Shown: piece by piece, positions 48,597 to 56,661 of the stretch
Layout: each line of letters starts with the position of its first letter
Numbering within the stretch: the first letter of the stretch is position 1
NCBI GenBank assembly: GCA_963833585.1
Contig: CAWHYF010000004.1
Coordinates: 1-64,000 of the forward strand
Origin: Bog-756 sp963833585
GTDB lineage: Bacteria; Actinomycetota; Acidimicrobiia; Acidimicrobiales; RAAP-2
Direction of reading: 5' to 3'
DNA: 64,000 nt
The notes under the pieces: model-generated
What the model was told of the DNA's origin: nothing
Databases searched by the model: none
Seen by the model: the letters and a program-made list of their open reading frames with translations, nothing else
Translations under genes and position numbers: made by a program

Positions 48597-50237
48597 CTAC
48601 CGGACCGGACGCTGAAGGTTCGAAGCGGGCCGGTGGCCGAGGGCCCGGGCGCCTCCGGTGACGACACCGACCGGAAGCATGGACGGCGGTGGCCGAGGGG
48701 CCGGGGATCTCACTGGGGTCGGGCTCTGGGCTCCAGGCTCTGGGCTCCGGCCACGGGGTGCGGCTCTGGGTGCGGCTCTGGGTGCGGCTCTGCGTCGCGG
48801 TCGCCCCAGGACGGTCGGAGAGGATGGTCCGGGGCCGGCGCGGGTGCGGTCCAGGTCAGCTGGTCGGCTTGGTCCAGTGCGGGCCGCACCATACATAGGC
48901 GATCTGATTCGGCGCGCACGCGTGGCCACCGCGGTCCCGGCGGCGGAGAGGGGCGATGCAGCGCGCAGGTAGGCCGCCACGCTTCTGCCCACGTAGCGCT
49001 GCTCCAAGGGCCCGTCCCGCTCCCCGACGAACGAATGTCGATAGGTGGAGCGACCCGTCGCCGTCGGCCCTGTCGATGGGCCTGAGTCGGCCGTCCGGGC
49101 CTGGCCCGGGGTGCCCTCCGGACCCGTCCTCCCGGCCCGGTCCCCGAGCGGGGTCGGCTCCCACCCCATGATGCGGTAGACGCCGACCACCATCTCCCCG
49201 GCCACGATGACCGCCCATTTGGGCGAGCGGGAGGAGAGAGGATCGATCCACCGTCGACCGATCCGCCACCCGTGGCGGATGTTCTCGTAGGAGTCGTCGG
49301 CCCCCTTGCCCCCGACGCGCAGCAGCACCACCGGGTGCTCCCGCTTGAACTTGGCCCGCTTCGCCAACCTGGTCCCGAGGTCGGCGGCCAACTGGCGTTG
49401 GCCACCCGGCTTGGGATCCGGCTCCAGGCCCAGGACGTCTGCCGCGGCCGCGGTCACCAGTCGGGCATCGTCGGCGCTCAGGCCGTAGCGGAGGATCTCG
49501 ACCCGGACCGGGCCTTGGGCCGCTTCGACGGTCCGGATCCGTTCGAGGTCGCGGAATTTCTGGCGGTCAGGCCCGCCGCGCCGGTCCCCGCGACGCTCCT
49601 CGACGGGGTCGCCCCTCCCGCCCCGAGTCCCGGACCCCGCCGGAACGGCCGCGACGGCGCCGACCCCGAGGTCCGGCTGCGATTCGTCAGCCGACGTCCT
49701 GGCGGCGGAGACATGTTGAAAGCATCGGTCGCCGCGTCCCCGGCCCACATAGAACGGCCGGCCGGAGGAGGGCTCCGACAACAGGTACACGTACCATCCC
49801 AGTTTGTCCGCCACGCCCGGAGGGAAGGACATGCCGAAGGGGTCGGATCCGGTGGCGGGGTTCGGCTGCTCGGCGCCGGGTTTGACCACCGAAGGGTCGC
49901 CGGACGCCCCGACGGGGTCGGAACGAAGGTCGCCGCCCGTCGCGGACGAGGTGCCGCCAGCCCGACGGGAGGGGGCGCCGGAGGCCGGTGGGGCCGACGG
50001 TGGGCCAGAGGGAGACGGTCGGTCGGATCCCTCGTGGGCCGGAGGCAGGTCGGTGGCCGGACGGTCGGGCACCACGTCCCCTGGATCGTCGCTCGGCGGT
50101 ACGGGCACCGATGGCACCGGGGCGGGTGGCCGGGCCGCTTCCGCCTTGGGCGGGATGCTCGGGACGCCGATCGACGGAGAGCGATCGGGCTCGGTCTCCT
50201 CGGGTTTCCCCTCAGAGGCCGCGGCGGCAGTGTCCAT
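48597..50237 (-). CDS. LEM-3-like GIY-YIG domain protein (COG3680 type)
   Basis: Residues about 145-180 read WYVYLLSEPSSGRPFYVGRG then GDRCFQHVSAAR, the GIY-YIG variant of the LEM-3/COG3680 group. A helical section EILRYGLSADDARLVTAAAA follows, then PVVLLRVGGKGADDSYENIR and WAVIVAGEMVVGVYRI-like sequence, which matches the downstream module of that group. Some members are DNA nucleases; the function of bacterial ones is unknown. The first 140 residues are Pro/Ala/Ser-rich and the last 150 are basic low-complexity with repeats, so both ends may be overextended. It sits between the epimerase (12-base gap) and pccB (11 bases) and must be cotranscribed with them. Confidence 0.7.
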   Translation of the reverse strand: MDTAAAASEGKPEETEPDRSPSIGVPSIPPKAEAARPPAPVPSVPVPPSDDPGDVVPDRPATDLPPAHEGSDRPSPSGPPSAPPASGAPSRRAGGTSSATGGDLRSDPVGASGDPSVVKPGAEQPNPATGSDPFGMSFPPGVADKLGWYVYLLSEPSSGRPFYVGRGRGDRCFQHVSAARTSADESQPDLGVGAVAAVPAGSGTRGGRGDPVEERRGDRRGGPDRQKFRDLERIRTVEAAQGPVRVEILRYGLSADDARLVTAAAADVLGLEPDPKPGGQRQLAADLGTRLAKRAKFKREHPVVLLRVGGKGADDSYENIRHGWRIGRRWIDPLSSRSPKWAVIVAGEMVVGVYRIMGWEPTPLGDRAGRTGPEGTPGQARTADSGPSTGPTATGRSTYRHSFVGERDGPLEQRYVGRSVAAYLRAASPLSAAGTAVATRARRIRSPMYGAARTGPSRPADLDRTRAGPGPSSPTVLGRPRRRAAPRAAPRAAPRGRSPEPGAQSPTPVRSPAPRPPPSMLPVGVVTGGARALGHRPASNLQRPVR

Positions 50238-50249
50238 CAGCGGGTCTGT

Positions 50250-50660
50250 TCACTCCTGGACCAGCTCGATCAACGTGCCGAACGCCCCTTTGGGGTGGAC
50301 GAACGCCACCGTGGTCCCGCGAGACCCGGGACGGGGCACCTCATCGATGACTTGTCCCCCGTGGTCCTTGACCGACTGCAGGGCCGCGGCGCAGTCGGCC
50401 ACCCGGTAGCCGACATGGTGGAGCCCGGGACCCTTCTTCTCCAGGAACCTGGCCACCGGTGAATCGTCCCGGGTGGCACTGACCAGCTGGATGTAGCTCT
50501 CGGCCACCTTCAGCAGTGCCTCCTCCACGCCGTCCGATTCCACCAGCTCGCGGTGGTCGACGGTGGCACCGAAGGTCTGCTCGTAGTACTCGATGGCCGC
50601 CTCCAGATCGGGTACGGCGATGGCCACGTGGTCGATCTCGGTCAGGAGCATCTCAGTCAT
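50250..50660 (-). CDS. mce: Methylmalonyl-CoA / ethylmalonyl-CoA epimerase
   Basis: It interconverts the 2S and 2R forms of methylmalonyl- or ethylmalonyl-CoA. The 136-residue protein is a vicinal-oxygen-chelate fold: EIDHVAIAVPDLEAAIEYYE with the first metal-binding His, ARFLEKKGPGLHHVGYRVAD with the second, and GAFGTLIELVQE with the metal-binding Glu. ATG 50660 overlaps the ccr stop (ATGA), so the two are translationally coupled. This supports ethylmalonyl-CoA, the Ccr product, as a substrate. Confidence 0.95.
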   Translation of the reverse strand: MTEMLLTEIDHVAIAVPDLEAAIEYYEQTFGATVDHRELVESDGVEEALLKVAESYIQLVSATRDDSPVARFLEKKGPGLHHVGYRVADCAAALQSVKDHGGQVIDEVPRPGSRGTTVAFVHPKGAFGTLIELVQE

Positions 50661-51997
50661 GCGCCGTGCCTCCGGAACAGCGTGATCCGGTCCTCGCCCA
50701 CCTCGGCCCGCAGTCCGGGGTCATCGATGCCCAGCCCCTCCTCGGGGGCCAGACACAACACGCCGATCTTTCCCTCGTGGAGGTTCTTGTGCACCTGGTA
50801 GGCGGCGTCCCCCACACCGTCCAACGTGTGGACCGCCGAGAGCGGCGGCAGGATCTTCCCCTCGCACACCAGCTTGTTGGCGTCCCAGGCCTCCCGGTAG
50901 TTGGCGAAGTGGGAGCCCTTGATGGTCTTGAGCTTCATCCAGAGGTGCCGGTTGTCGTACTCGATCATGTAGCCCGAGGTGGCCGCGCAGGTGACGATGG
51001 TGCCCCCCCGCTTGGCGGCGAAGACCGATGCCCCCATGGTCTGGCGGCCGGGGTGCTCGAAGACGATGTCCACGTCCTCCCCCACCAGGGCCCGGATGTC
51101 CTTGCCCAGACGCCGCCACTCGGACTCGTCCTGGGTGTGTTCGTCCTTCCAGAACCGATAGTTGGCTGCCTTACGGTCGATCACCGCCTCGACCCCCAGG
51201 TCGTGGAGCAGATCCACCTTCGACTGCGAGGAGACCACCCCGACCGGCGTGCCGCCGCCGTTCAACACGTACTGGACGGCGTACGCGCCGAGGCCGCCCG
51301 ACGCTCCCCAGACCAGGACCTTGTCCCCCTGGGTCATCTGGGCCCCGTTGTGCGACACCAGCATCCGGTAGGAGGTCGAGTTGCAGAGGGCGTTGGCCGC
51401 CGCCTCCTCCCACGTCAGGTGCCGGGGCTTGGGCATGAGCTGATTGGCCTTGACCACCGCCAGATCGGCGAGGCCTCCGAAGTTTGTCTCGAAGCCCCAG
51501 ATGCGCTGGTTGTCCGCCAACATCGAGTCATCGTGGGCGCTCGGGCTCTGATCGTCCACGTAGTTGCAGTGGACCGTCACCTTGTCACCGGGCCTCCAGT
51601 TCCTCACCGCGGATCCCGTCCGCAGCACGACGCCGGAGGCGTCGGATCCGACCACGTGGTAGTCGAGCGCGTGCCGCTTGCCCCAGGCACTCTCCTTGCC
51701 CAGCCGGTCGAGGAACCCGAAGGTCGGGAGGGGCTCGAAGATCGAGGTCCAGACGGTGTTGAAGTTGATGGCGCTGGCCATGACGGCCACATACGCCTCG
51801 TCCGGTGCCAGCTCGGGAACGGCGACGTCACCGATGTGGAGCGATTTGCGAGGATCCTTCTCGTCGGTCTGCAACCCGTCGAACATCCCCACCTCGTCCC
51901 GCCGGACGAAGGAGGCCCGGTAGTGGTGGGGTAGCGGGATGGCCTCGATCTCGTCGGCGGCGGCACCGGATTGGATGGCTGAGAGGAACTCCTGCAT
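50657..51997 (-). CDS. ccr: Crotonyl-CoA carboxylase/reductase
   Basis: Ccr reductively carboxylates crotonyl-CoA to (2S)-ethylmalonyl-CoA with NADPH and CO2. The 446-residue MDR-superfamily protein has the family N-terminus MQEFLSAIQSGAAADEIEAI, ASAINFNTVWTSIFEPLPTF, LDYHVVGSDASGVVLRTGSA, RIWGFETNFGGLADLAVVKA, the NADPH loop VLVWGASGGLGAYAVQYVLN and VFEHPGRQTMGASVFAAKRG. These extended segments distinguish it from simple quinone reductases. ATG 51997 matches the usual Ccr start, though no clear ribosome-binding site is present; ATG 52024 is in frame. It heads the ccr-mce-GIY-YIG-pccB-accE run and is divergent from the thiolase. Confidence 0.94.
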   Translation of the reverse strand: MQEFLSAIQSGAAADEIEAIPLPHHYRASFVRRDEVGMFDGLQTDEKDPRKSLHIGDVAVPELAPDEAYVAVMASAINFNTVWTSIFEPLPTFGFLDRLGKESAWGKRHALDYHVVGSDASGVVLRTGSAVRNWRPGDKVTVHCNYVDDQSPSAHDDSMLADNQRIWGFETNFGGLADLAVVKANQLMPKPRHLTWEEAAANALCNSTSYRMLVSHNGAQMTQGDKVLVWGASGGLGAYAVQYVLNGGGTPVGVVSSQSKVDLLHDLGVEAVIDRKAANYRFWKDEHTQDESEWRRLGKDIRALVGEDVDIVFEHPGRQTMGASVFAAKRGGTIVTCAATSGYMIEYDNRHLWMKLKTIKGSHFANYREAWDANKLVCEGKILPPLSAVHTLDGVGDAAYQVHKNLHEGKIGVLCLAPEEGLGIDDPGLRAEVGEDRITLFRRHGA

Positions 51998-52327
51998 GGG
52001 AAGGGAGGATAGCCCGCCGGCCATGCCGGGTTTCGGGGCCGAGCCGGCCCCTGGCGGGCCGGCGACGTCCGGGGTCACAGCTCCGGAGGCTGACCGGCGC
52101 CGGCCACCACCCCGCCACAGCCGGGGTAGCGGCGGCGACGGAGGCGACGGAGGCGACGGAGGCGACGCTGCACCGATGGCCGCAGCGGGGGGTGACCTGG
52201 CCACCCAGTGGAGTTGGTGGTGGGCCAGGTGGTCGCCCCACCGGGGAGGCCGTATCATGGTGCCCGTCGTGGCGCGCCCAATGGGGGGATCGCCGCCTGA
52301 TCAGGCCGCAAGGCCGCGGAGGTCGTC
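51998..52327. other. Divergent ccr-thiolase promoter region with a 9-bp tandem repeat
   Basis: These 330 bases separate the two divergent genes and should hold both promoters. GGCGACGGA is repeated almost four times at 52134-52167. TATCAT at about 52253-52258 is the best -10-like box for the thiolase, 70 bases from its start. No reliable -35 is visible. No gene is supported here; the open frames are shadows. Confidence 0.5.
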
Positions 52328-53509
52328 ATGTCCGGAACTGTCATCGTCGCTGGGGCCAGGACCCCGATCGGCAAGCTCTCCGGTGCCCTTGGGGGGTTCG
52401 CGGCCACCGAGCTCGGTGGGTTCGCCATCGCCGGCGCCCTCGAGCGGGCCGGGGTGAAGCCGGAGCAGGTCGACTACGTCTTCATGGGCCAGGTGATCCT
52501 GGCCGGAGCCGGTCAGATCACCGCCCGCCAGGCGGCGGCCAACGCCGGGGTCCCGATGACCGTGCCGTCCACCACGATCAACAAGGTGTGCCTCTCTGGG
52601 CTCAACGCCATCTATCTGGCCGACCTGCTGATCAACGCCGGTGAGGCCGACATCGTGGTCGCCGGCGGCATGGAATCGATGACCCAGGCCCCCTACCTCC
52701 TGCCCGGGGCCCGCTCCGGCTACCGGATCGGGGATCAGACCGTGGTGGACTCGATGATGTTCGACGGGCTGTTCTGCGCCTTCGACAACTGCGCCATGGG
52801 TCTCGGGACCGAGCGCTACAACGGGGCCGACGGAGTCTCCCGCGAGCGTCAGGATGCCTTCAGCGCCCTCTCCCACGAGCGCGCCGCAGCGGCCATCAAG
52901 GATGGCAAGTTCGCCGACGAGATCATCCCGGTCAGCGTGGCGCAGCGCAAGGGCGATCCCCTGGTGGTGGACACCGACGAGGGTGTCCGACCCGAGACCA
53001 CCGCCGAGTCCCTGGGCAAGCTGCGCCCCGCGTTCGACAAGAGCGGCACCATCACGGCGGGGAACGCGTCCCAGATCTCGGACGGGGGTGCGGCCGTCAT
53101 CGTGATGTCCAAGGCCAAGGCCGAGGAGCTGGGCGTCACCCCTCTCGGCGAGCTGGTCAGCTACGGGCAGGTGGCCGGGCCGAGTCCCTCGTTGCTCCAC
53201 CAGCCGTCCCACGCCACCTCGGTAGCGCTCGACAAGGCCGGGCTGAAGGTCAGCGACATCGACATCTTCGAGATCAACGAAGCGTTCGCCGCCGTGGGGT
53301 GCGCCTCGGCCGCCGATCTCGGTATCAGCGACGATGTCGTCAACGTCAACGGGGGCGCCATCGCCCTCGGTCACCCGGTCGGGATGTCCGGGACCCGTTT
53401 GGCGCTCACCTCCCTGTACGAGCTCAAGCGGCGTGGAGGTGGTACCGCAGCAGTGAGCCTCTGCGGCGGCGGCGGCCAGGGTGATGCCGCCGTGCTTCGG
53501 ACCGTCTAG
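52328..53509 (+). CDS. Acetyl-CoA acetyltransferase (thiolase)
   Basis: It condenses two acetyl-CoA to acetoacetyl-CoA, the first step of the ethylmalonyl-CoA route and of polyhydroxybutyrate synthesis, or acts in reverse. The 393-residue protein has the nucleophilic Cys in STTINKVCLSGLNAIYLADL near 90, the NEAFAAVG loop, His in NGGAIALGHPVGMSGTRLAL near 350 and the second Cys in AVSLCGGGGQGDAAV near 380. ATG 52328 has GGAGGTC six bases upstream. It is divergent from ccr. Confidence 0.95.
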   Translation: MSGTVIVAGARTPIGKLSGALGGFAATELGGFAIAGALERAGVKPEQVDYVFMGQVILAGAGQITARQAAANAGVPMTVPSTTINKVCLSGLNAIYLADLLINAGEADIVVAGGMESMTQAPYLLPGARSGYRIGDQTVVDSMMFDGLFCAFDNCAMGLGTERYNGADGVSRERQDAFSALSHERAAAAIKDGKFADEIIPVSVAQRKGDPLVVDTDEGVRPETTAESLGKLRPAFDKSGTITAGNASQISDGGAAVIVMSKAKAEELGVTPLGELVSYGQVAGPSPSLLHQPSHATSVALDKAGLKVSDIDIFEINEAFAAVGCASAADLGISDDVVNVNGGAIALGHPVGMSGTRLALTSLYELKRRGGGTAAVSLCGGGGQGDAAVLRTV

Positions 53510-53545
53510 AACGGGAACTCCACGGGCGCTCGCACGCACATCGCG

Positions 53546-53585
53546 ACAGGCCGACTTTTGGCCTGTGTCACCCCCGTTTTGGGGG
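53546..53585. terminator. Bidirectional terminator-like hairpins
   Basis: ACAGGCC (53546-53552) pairs with GGCCTGT (53560-53566) across GACTTTT, and CCCCC (53571-53575) pairs with GGGGG (53581-53585) across GTTTT. They lie between the convergent thiolase and HNH genes. The second includes the last codons of the HNH frame. These are the clearest terminator-type structures in the window. Confidence 0.6.
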
Positions 53586-55094
53586 CTTCTCCGTCCGGCG
53601 CCACTCGGCCCGGCCCTCGTCGCTGTCGATGCCGAGGCCGGGCTCCTGGCCGAAGGGGGGTTGGGGCTCGAAGCTCCATCGGGTCCGGCCCTCGGCGTCC
53701 ACCCCGAGGCGGGTGAGGACCCACCCCTCGTAGGTCTTCAGGCGGTGATGGTGGTGGCAGAGGAGGGCCAGGTTGTCGAGCTCGGTGGGGCCGCCCCGGT
53801 GGACCTCCTGGACGTGGTCGATCTCGAGGCCGACCGCCAGCCCGCAGCCCGGCACCACGCAGGTGCGGTCCCGGTAGACGAGGGCGGTGCGCAGCTTGGC
53901 GTTGATGGTCCGTCCCAAATGGGAGATGGCCCGGACGTCCCCGGCCTGGTGGAAGAGGACCGAGAGCAGCGAGTCGTTGGCCAGGTCCCGGGCCATGGCC
54001 ACCGGGATGGGCCCCTGGCCGTCGATCTCGCACAGCTCCCCGGGGACGGCCCTCCCCCGGAGCAGGGCGGTGAGGTCCACCCGGACGATGGTGGTGCAGG
54101 TCGGTGGTCGGGTGATGACCGAGGCGGCCTCCCCGACGAGCGGCGTCCCCGGCGGCGAGGTGCCCGGTGGGGCCGGGGCGCCCCCGGCCCGGCGACCCCG
54201 ACGGGAGGGGGCCCCGGGGGCCGGTGGGGCCGACGGGCGGTCGGTGGGGCCGGCCGTCGGGCCCGGCTCGGGAGCACCGGTGGGTCCGGCTGAGCCGCCC
54301 GGCTGGCTGACCAGACCCGGCTGGGTGATGAGGCCCGGCTGGGTGATGAGGCCCTGCTGGGTGACCAGGGTGTAGAAGGCGTCGGCCCACAGGGCCCGCG
54401 GGGAGATCGGCCCGGTCTCCTCCTCGGGCGGGCCGGTCCCCGGTGCCGCCCGGTCCCCACCGGCCCGGTCCGGTGGTCGGGTCCGGCGGGACCGGTGCAG
54501 GCAGTCGGCGGCATGGGCCAGGTGGTTGAGGATCCCGGCCCCCCGGTCGGCGGTGTCCCGCCCCTGGAAGCAGAAGGCCCCCTCGGGGTCGGTCCAGGAG
54601 TGGAAGTACCGCTCGGCGTGGATCTTCCTGGTCGTGGCCAGGGGGTCCTTCCCGGCCGAGGTGGCCCGGGACCGCCGGCACCGCTCCTGCACCGCGGTGA
54701 GGGGGGCCTCGGCCGCCCCGGCCAGCAGCTCCTCCTCCCGGGAGGGGTCGAGCACCCCGGCCCCGCACAGCTCGGTCAGCTTGGGGGCCGAGAGGGTCCC
54801 TCGGCGCAGCTCCTCGGCGGTGCCGGGCAGCTGGTCGAGCCGGCGCCCGTTGCTGAGGGTCCCCCGGGCCTGGCCGGCCGAGACCCCCTCCACCGAGGCC
54901 AGCAGGGAGGCGGCGTCCCGGTGGCCCCCCTCCCGCCAGATCCCGCTGGCCTCCACCCGGGGGGCGAGCACCGTCTTGCCGGCCACCGAGAGCCGCTCCA
55001 GCCCGGCGAAGGAGCCGTACAGGGCGGCGGCGTCGTACCCGTCGAGGCAGTCGGGGTCCAGCTCGGCGAGGACCGCCTCCAGCTCGGCCCGCAC
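53568..55094 (-). CDS. DUF222 and HNH endonuclease domain protein (13E12 type)
   Basis: The 508-residue protein has an N-terminal helical DUF222 region (residues 1-220, LERLSVAGKTVLAPRVEASG, VEGVSAGQARGTL), a Pro/Gly linker with tandem GLITQP units at about 54309-54360, and a C-terminal HNH nuclease: CVVPGCGLAVGLEIDHVQEV, GGPTELDNLALLCHHHHRLK. Such proteins are multicopy in mycobacteria and relatives; their function is unproven. GTG 55094 is listed. A better-looking start, ATG 55209, is in another frame and would need a one-base shift near 55105-55130 (joining at RLAGVRAELEA), so the N-terminus may be slightly truncated. Confidence 0.85.
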   Translation of the reverse strand: MRAELEAVLAELDPDCLDGYDAAALYGSFAGLERLSVAGKTVLAPRVEASGIWREGGHRDAASLLASVEGVSAGQARGTLSNGRRLDQLPGTAEELRRGTLSAPKLTELCGAGVLDPSREEELLAGAAEAPLTAVQERCRRSRATSAGKDPLATTRKIHAERYFHSWTDPEGAFCFQGRDTADRGAGILNHLAHAADCLHRSRRTRPPDRAGGDRAAPGTGPPEEETGPISPRALWADAFYTLVTQQGLITQPGLITQPGLVSQPGGSAGPTGAPEPGPTAGPTDRPSAPPAPGAPSRRGRRAGGAPAPPGTSPPGTPLVGEAASVITRPPTCTTIVRVDLTALLRGRAVPGELCEIDGQGPIPVAMARDLANDSLLSVLFHQAGDVRAISHLGRTINAKLRTALVYRDRTCVVPGCGLAVGLEIDHVQEVHRGGPTELDNLALLCHHHHRLKTYEGWVLTRLGVDAEGRTRWSFEPQPPFGQEPGLGIDSDEGRAEWRRTEKPPKRG

Positions 55095-55388
55095 CCCGGC
55101 CAGACGGGTCCCGAGCCCGGGCGTCCCCGACCGGGATGCCCCCGATCGGGAGCCCGTCGACCGGGATGCCCGTCGACCGGGTCTGGGTGGCAGCGACCGC
55201 CGTGGTCATGGGACCAGCCTGCCAGGGGGGTGTGACACCGGACCGGACGACCGGACCGGACCGAACCCCACGCAGGCCGGGCGGGCACCAGGGGTCCCAG
55301 AGGAGCCGGGCCGAACCGGGGCCAGGTCCACGAACCCGGAGGCAGAGCCGGGGGGCCCACCGACCGGGCCGGTCGCACGGGTAAAGCC

Positions 55389-55961
55389 TCAGTAGGGAGG
55401 TTTGAAAACCCCGGTCAGGGAGCCGGATCCGAGGTTCACGTCCTCCCAGGCGTCTACCTTCAGCATCACCACCGCCAGGGCGCAGGTGGGGAAGCCGTGG
55501 GCCTCGAGGATGGAGCGATCGGCCGTCGGGTCATCTGGGTCGCCGGGCTCCTCGAGCAGTCGCCAGGCCAGATCGAACACCGTGGGGTTGTGGCCCACCA
55601 CCAAGGCGCTGCCGGCCTCCTCGTCGATCTCGCGCACGTATTGGAGCACCAGTTCGGTGTCAGCGCCGTAGAGGGAGTCGTAGGCACTCACCGGCAGGTC
55701 GCTCTCGAAGGCCTCGGCGATGAGGCCGGCGGTGCGGCGGGTCCGGGCGGCGGCCGAGCAGAGGGCCAGCTCCGGTCGGGGGACGCCCGGGGAGCCCAGG
55801 TCGAGGTCCACGGGTTCGGCCGCCAGGCGCTTCCCCAGGGCGGCCGCGTCGCGGCGGCCGCGCCCGCTGAGAGGGCGGTCCTTGTCGCGGCCGCCGAACG
55901 GCGGATCGGGCGACGCCTTGGCGTGCCGGAGGATCCACAGGTACCGGACGGGGGGATTCAA
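55389..55961 (-). CDS. SixA-like phosphohistidine phosphatase
   Basis: A 190-residue histidine phosphatase: the catalytic RHAKAS near residue 12, RPLSGRGRRDAAALGKRL, CSAAARTRRTAGLIAEAF and the second catalytic His in SALVVGHNPTVFDLAWRLL. The short form and RHAK motif match SixA, which removes phosphate from HPt proteins. The actual partner here is unknown. The start appears to be TTG at 55961. It follows recR by 94 bases on the same strand. Confidence 0.85.
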   Translation of the reverse strand: MNPPVRYLWILRHAKASPDPPFGGRDKDRPLSGRGRRDAAALGKRLAAEPVDLDLGSPGVPRPELALCSAAARTRRTAGLIAEAFESDLPVSAYDSLYGADTELVLQYVREIDEEAGSALVVGHNPTVFDLAWRLLEEPGDPDDPTADRSILEAHGFPTCALAVVMLKVDAWEDVNLGSGSLTGVFKPPY

Positions 55962-56055
55962 CCGTCCCGGCCTCCGACAGTGGGCAGGGGGATCGACGGG
56001 GAGGCCACCAGCGGGGCACGCGACGGTCCGCCCGGGCCGGGTCGGCCGTGCGGAG

Positions 56056-56661
56056 TCAGGCCTCGACCTCCCGGCGTCCCTCGAGGGCCCGGCCGAGCGT
56101 CAACTCGTCGGCGTACTCGAGATCACCCCCCACCGGGAGGCCGCTGGCGATCCGGGTCACCGTGAGGCCCATCGGTTTCAGGAGGCGGGCCAGATACATG
56201 GCCGTGGCTTCGCCCTCGAGATTGGGGTTGGTGCAGAGGATCACCTCGGTGATGCCCTCCTCCTCCACCCGCACCAGCAGCTCCCGGACCCGCAGCTGAT
56301 CCGGACCGATCCCCTCGATGGGATTGAGGGCGCCCTGGAGCACGTGGTACCGCCCGGAGAACTCGCCGGTCTTCTCCACCGAGACGATGTCCCGGGGGTC
56401 CTCCACCACGCAGACCGACCGGGCGTCCCGCCGTTCGTCGAGGCAGATGGCACAGAGTCCCCCCTCGGCCACGTTGTAGCAGCGGGTGCACAACGTGATC
56501 CGCTCCTTCACGGCGATGATGGCCTCGGCAAGCCGGAGCGCGTCCTCCGGAGCCACCTTCAAGAGGTGAAACGTGATCCGCTGGGCCGATTTGGGGCCCA
56601 CCCCGGGCAGCCGACCGAGTTCGTCGATCAGACTCTGGAGCGGACCGGAGAAGATGGCCAA
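56056..56661 (-). CDS. recR: Recombination protein RecR
   Basis: RecR works with RecO/RecF to load RecA onto gaps. The 201-residue protein has the helix-hairpin-helix LGRLPGVGPKSAQRITFHLL, a four-Cys zinc finger CTRCYNVAEGGLCAIC, and a Toprim region SVCVVEDPRDIVSVEKTGEF then GYLH-type RYHVLQGALNPIEGIGP, and TNPNLEGEATAMYLARLL. The start is TTG 56661, immediately after the dnaX stop, with GAGGAGGTGG upstream. It is cotranscribed with dnaX, as usual. Confidence 0.96.
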   Translation of the reverse strand: MAIFSGPLQSLIDELGRLPGVGPKSAQRITFHLLKVAPEDALRLAEAIIAVKERITLCTRCYNVAEGGLCAICLDERRDARSVCVVEDPRDIVSVEKTGEFSGRYHVLQGALNPIEGIGPDQLRVRELLVRVEEEGITEVILCTNPNLEGEATAMYLARLLKPMGLTVTRIASGLPVGGDLEYADELTLGRALEGRREVEA

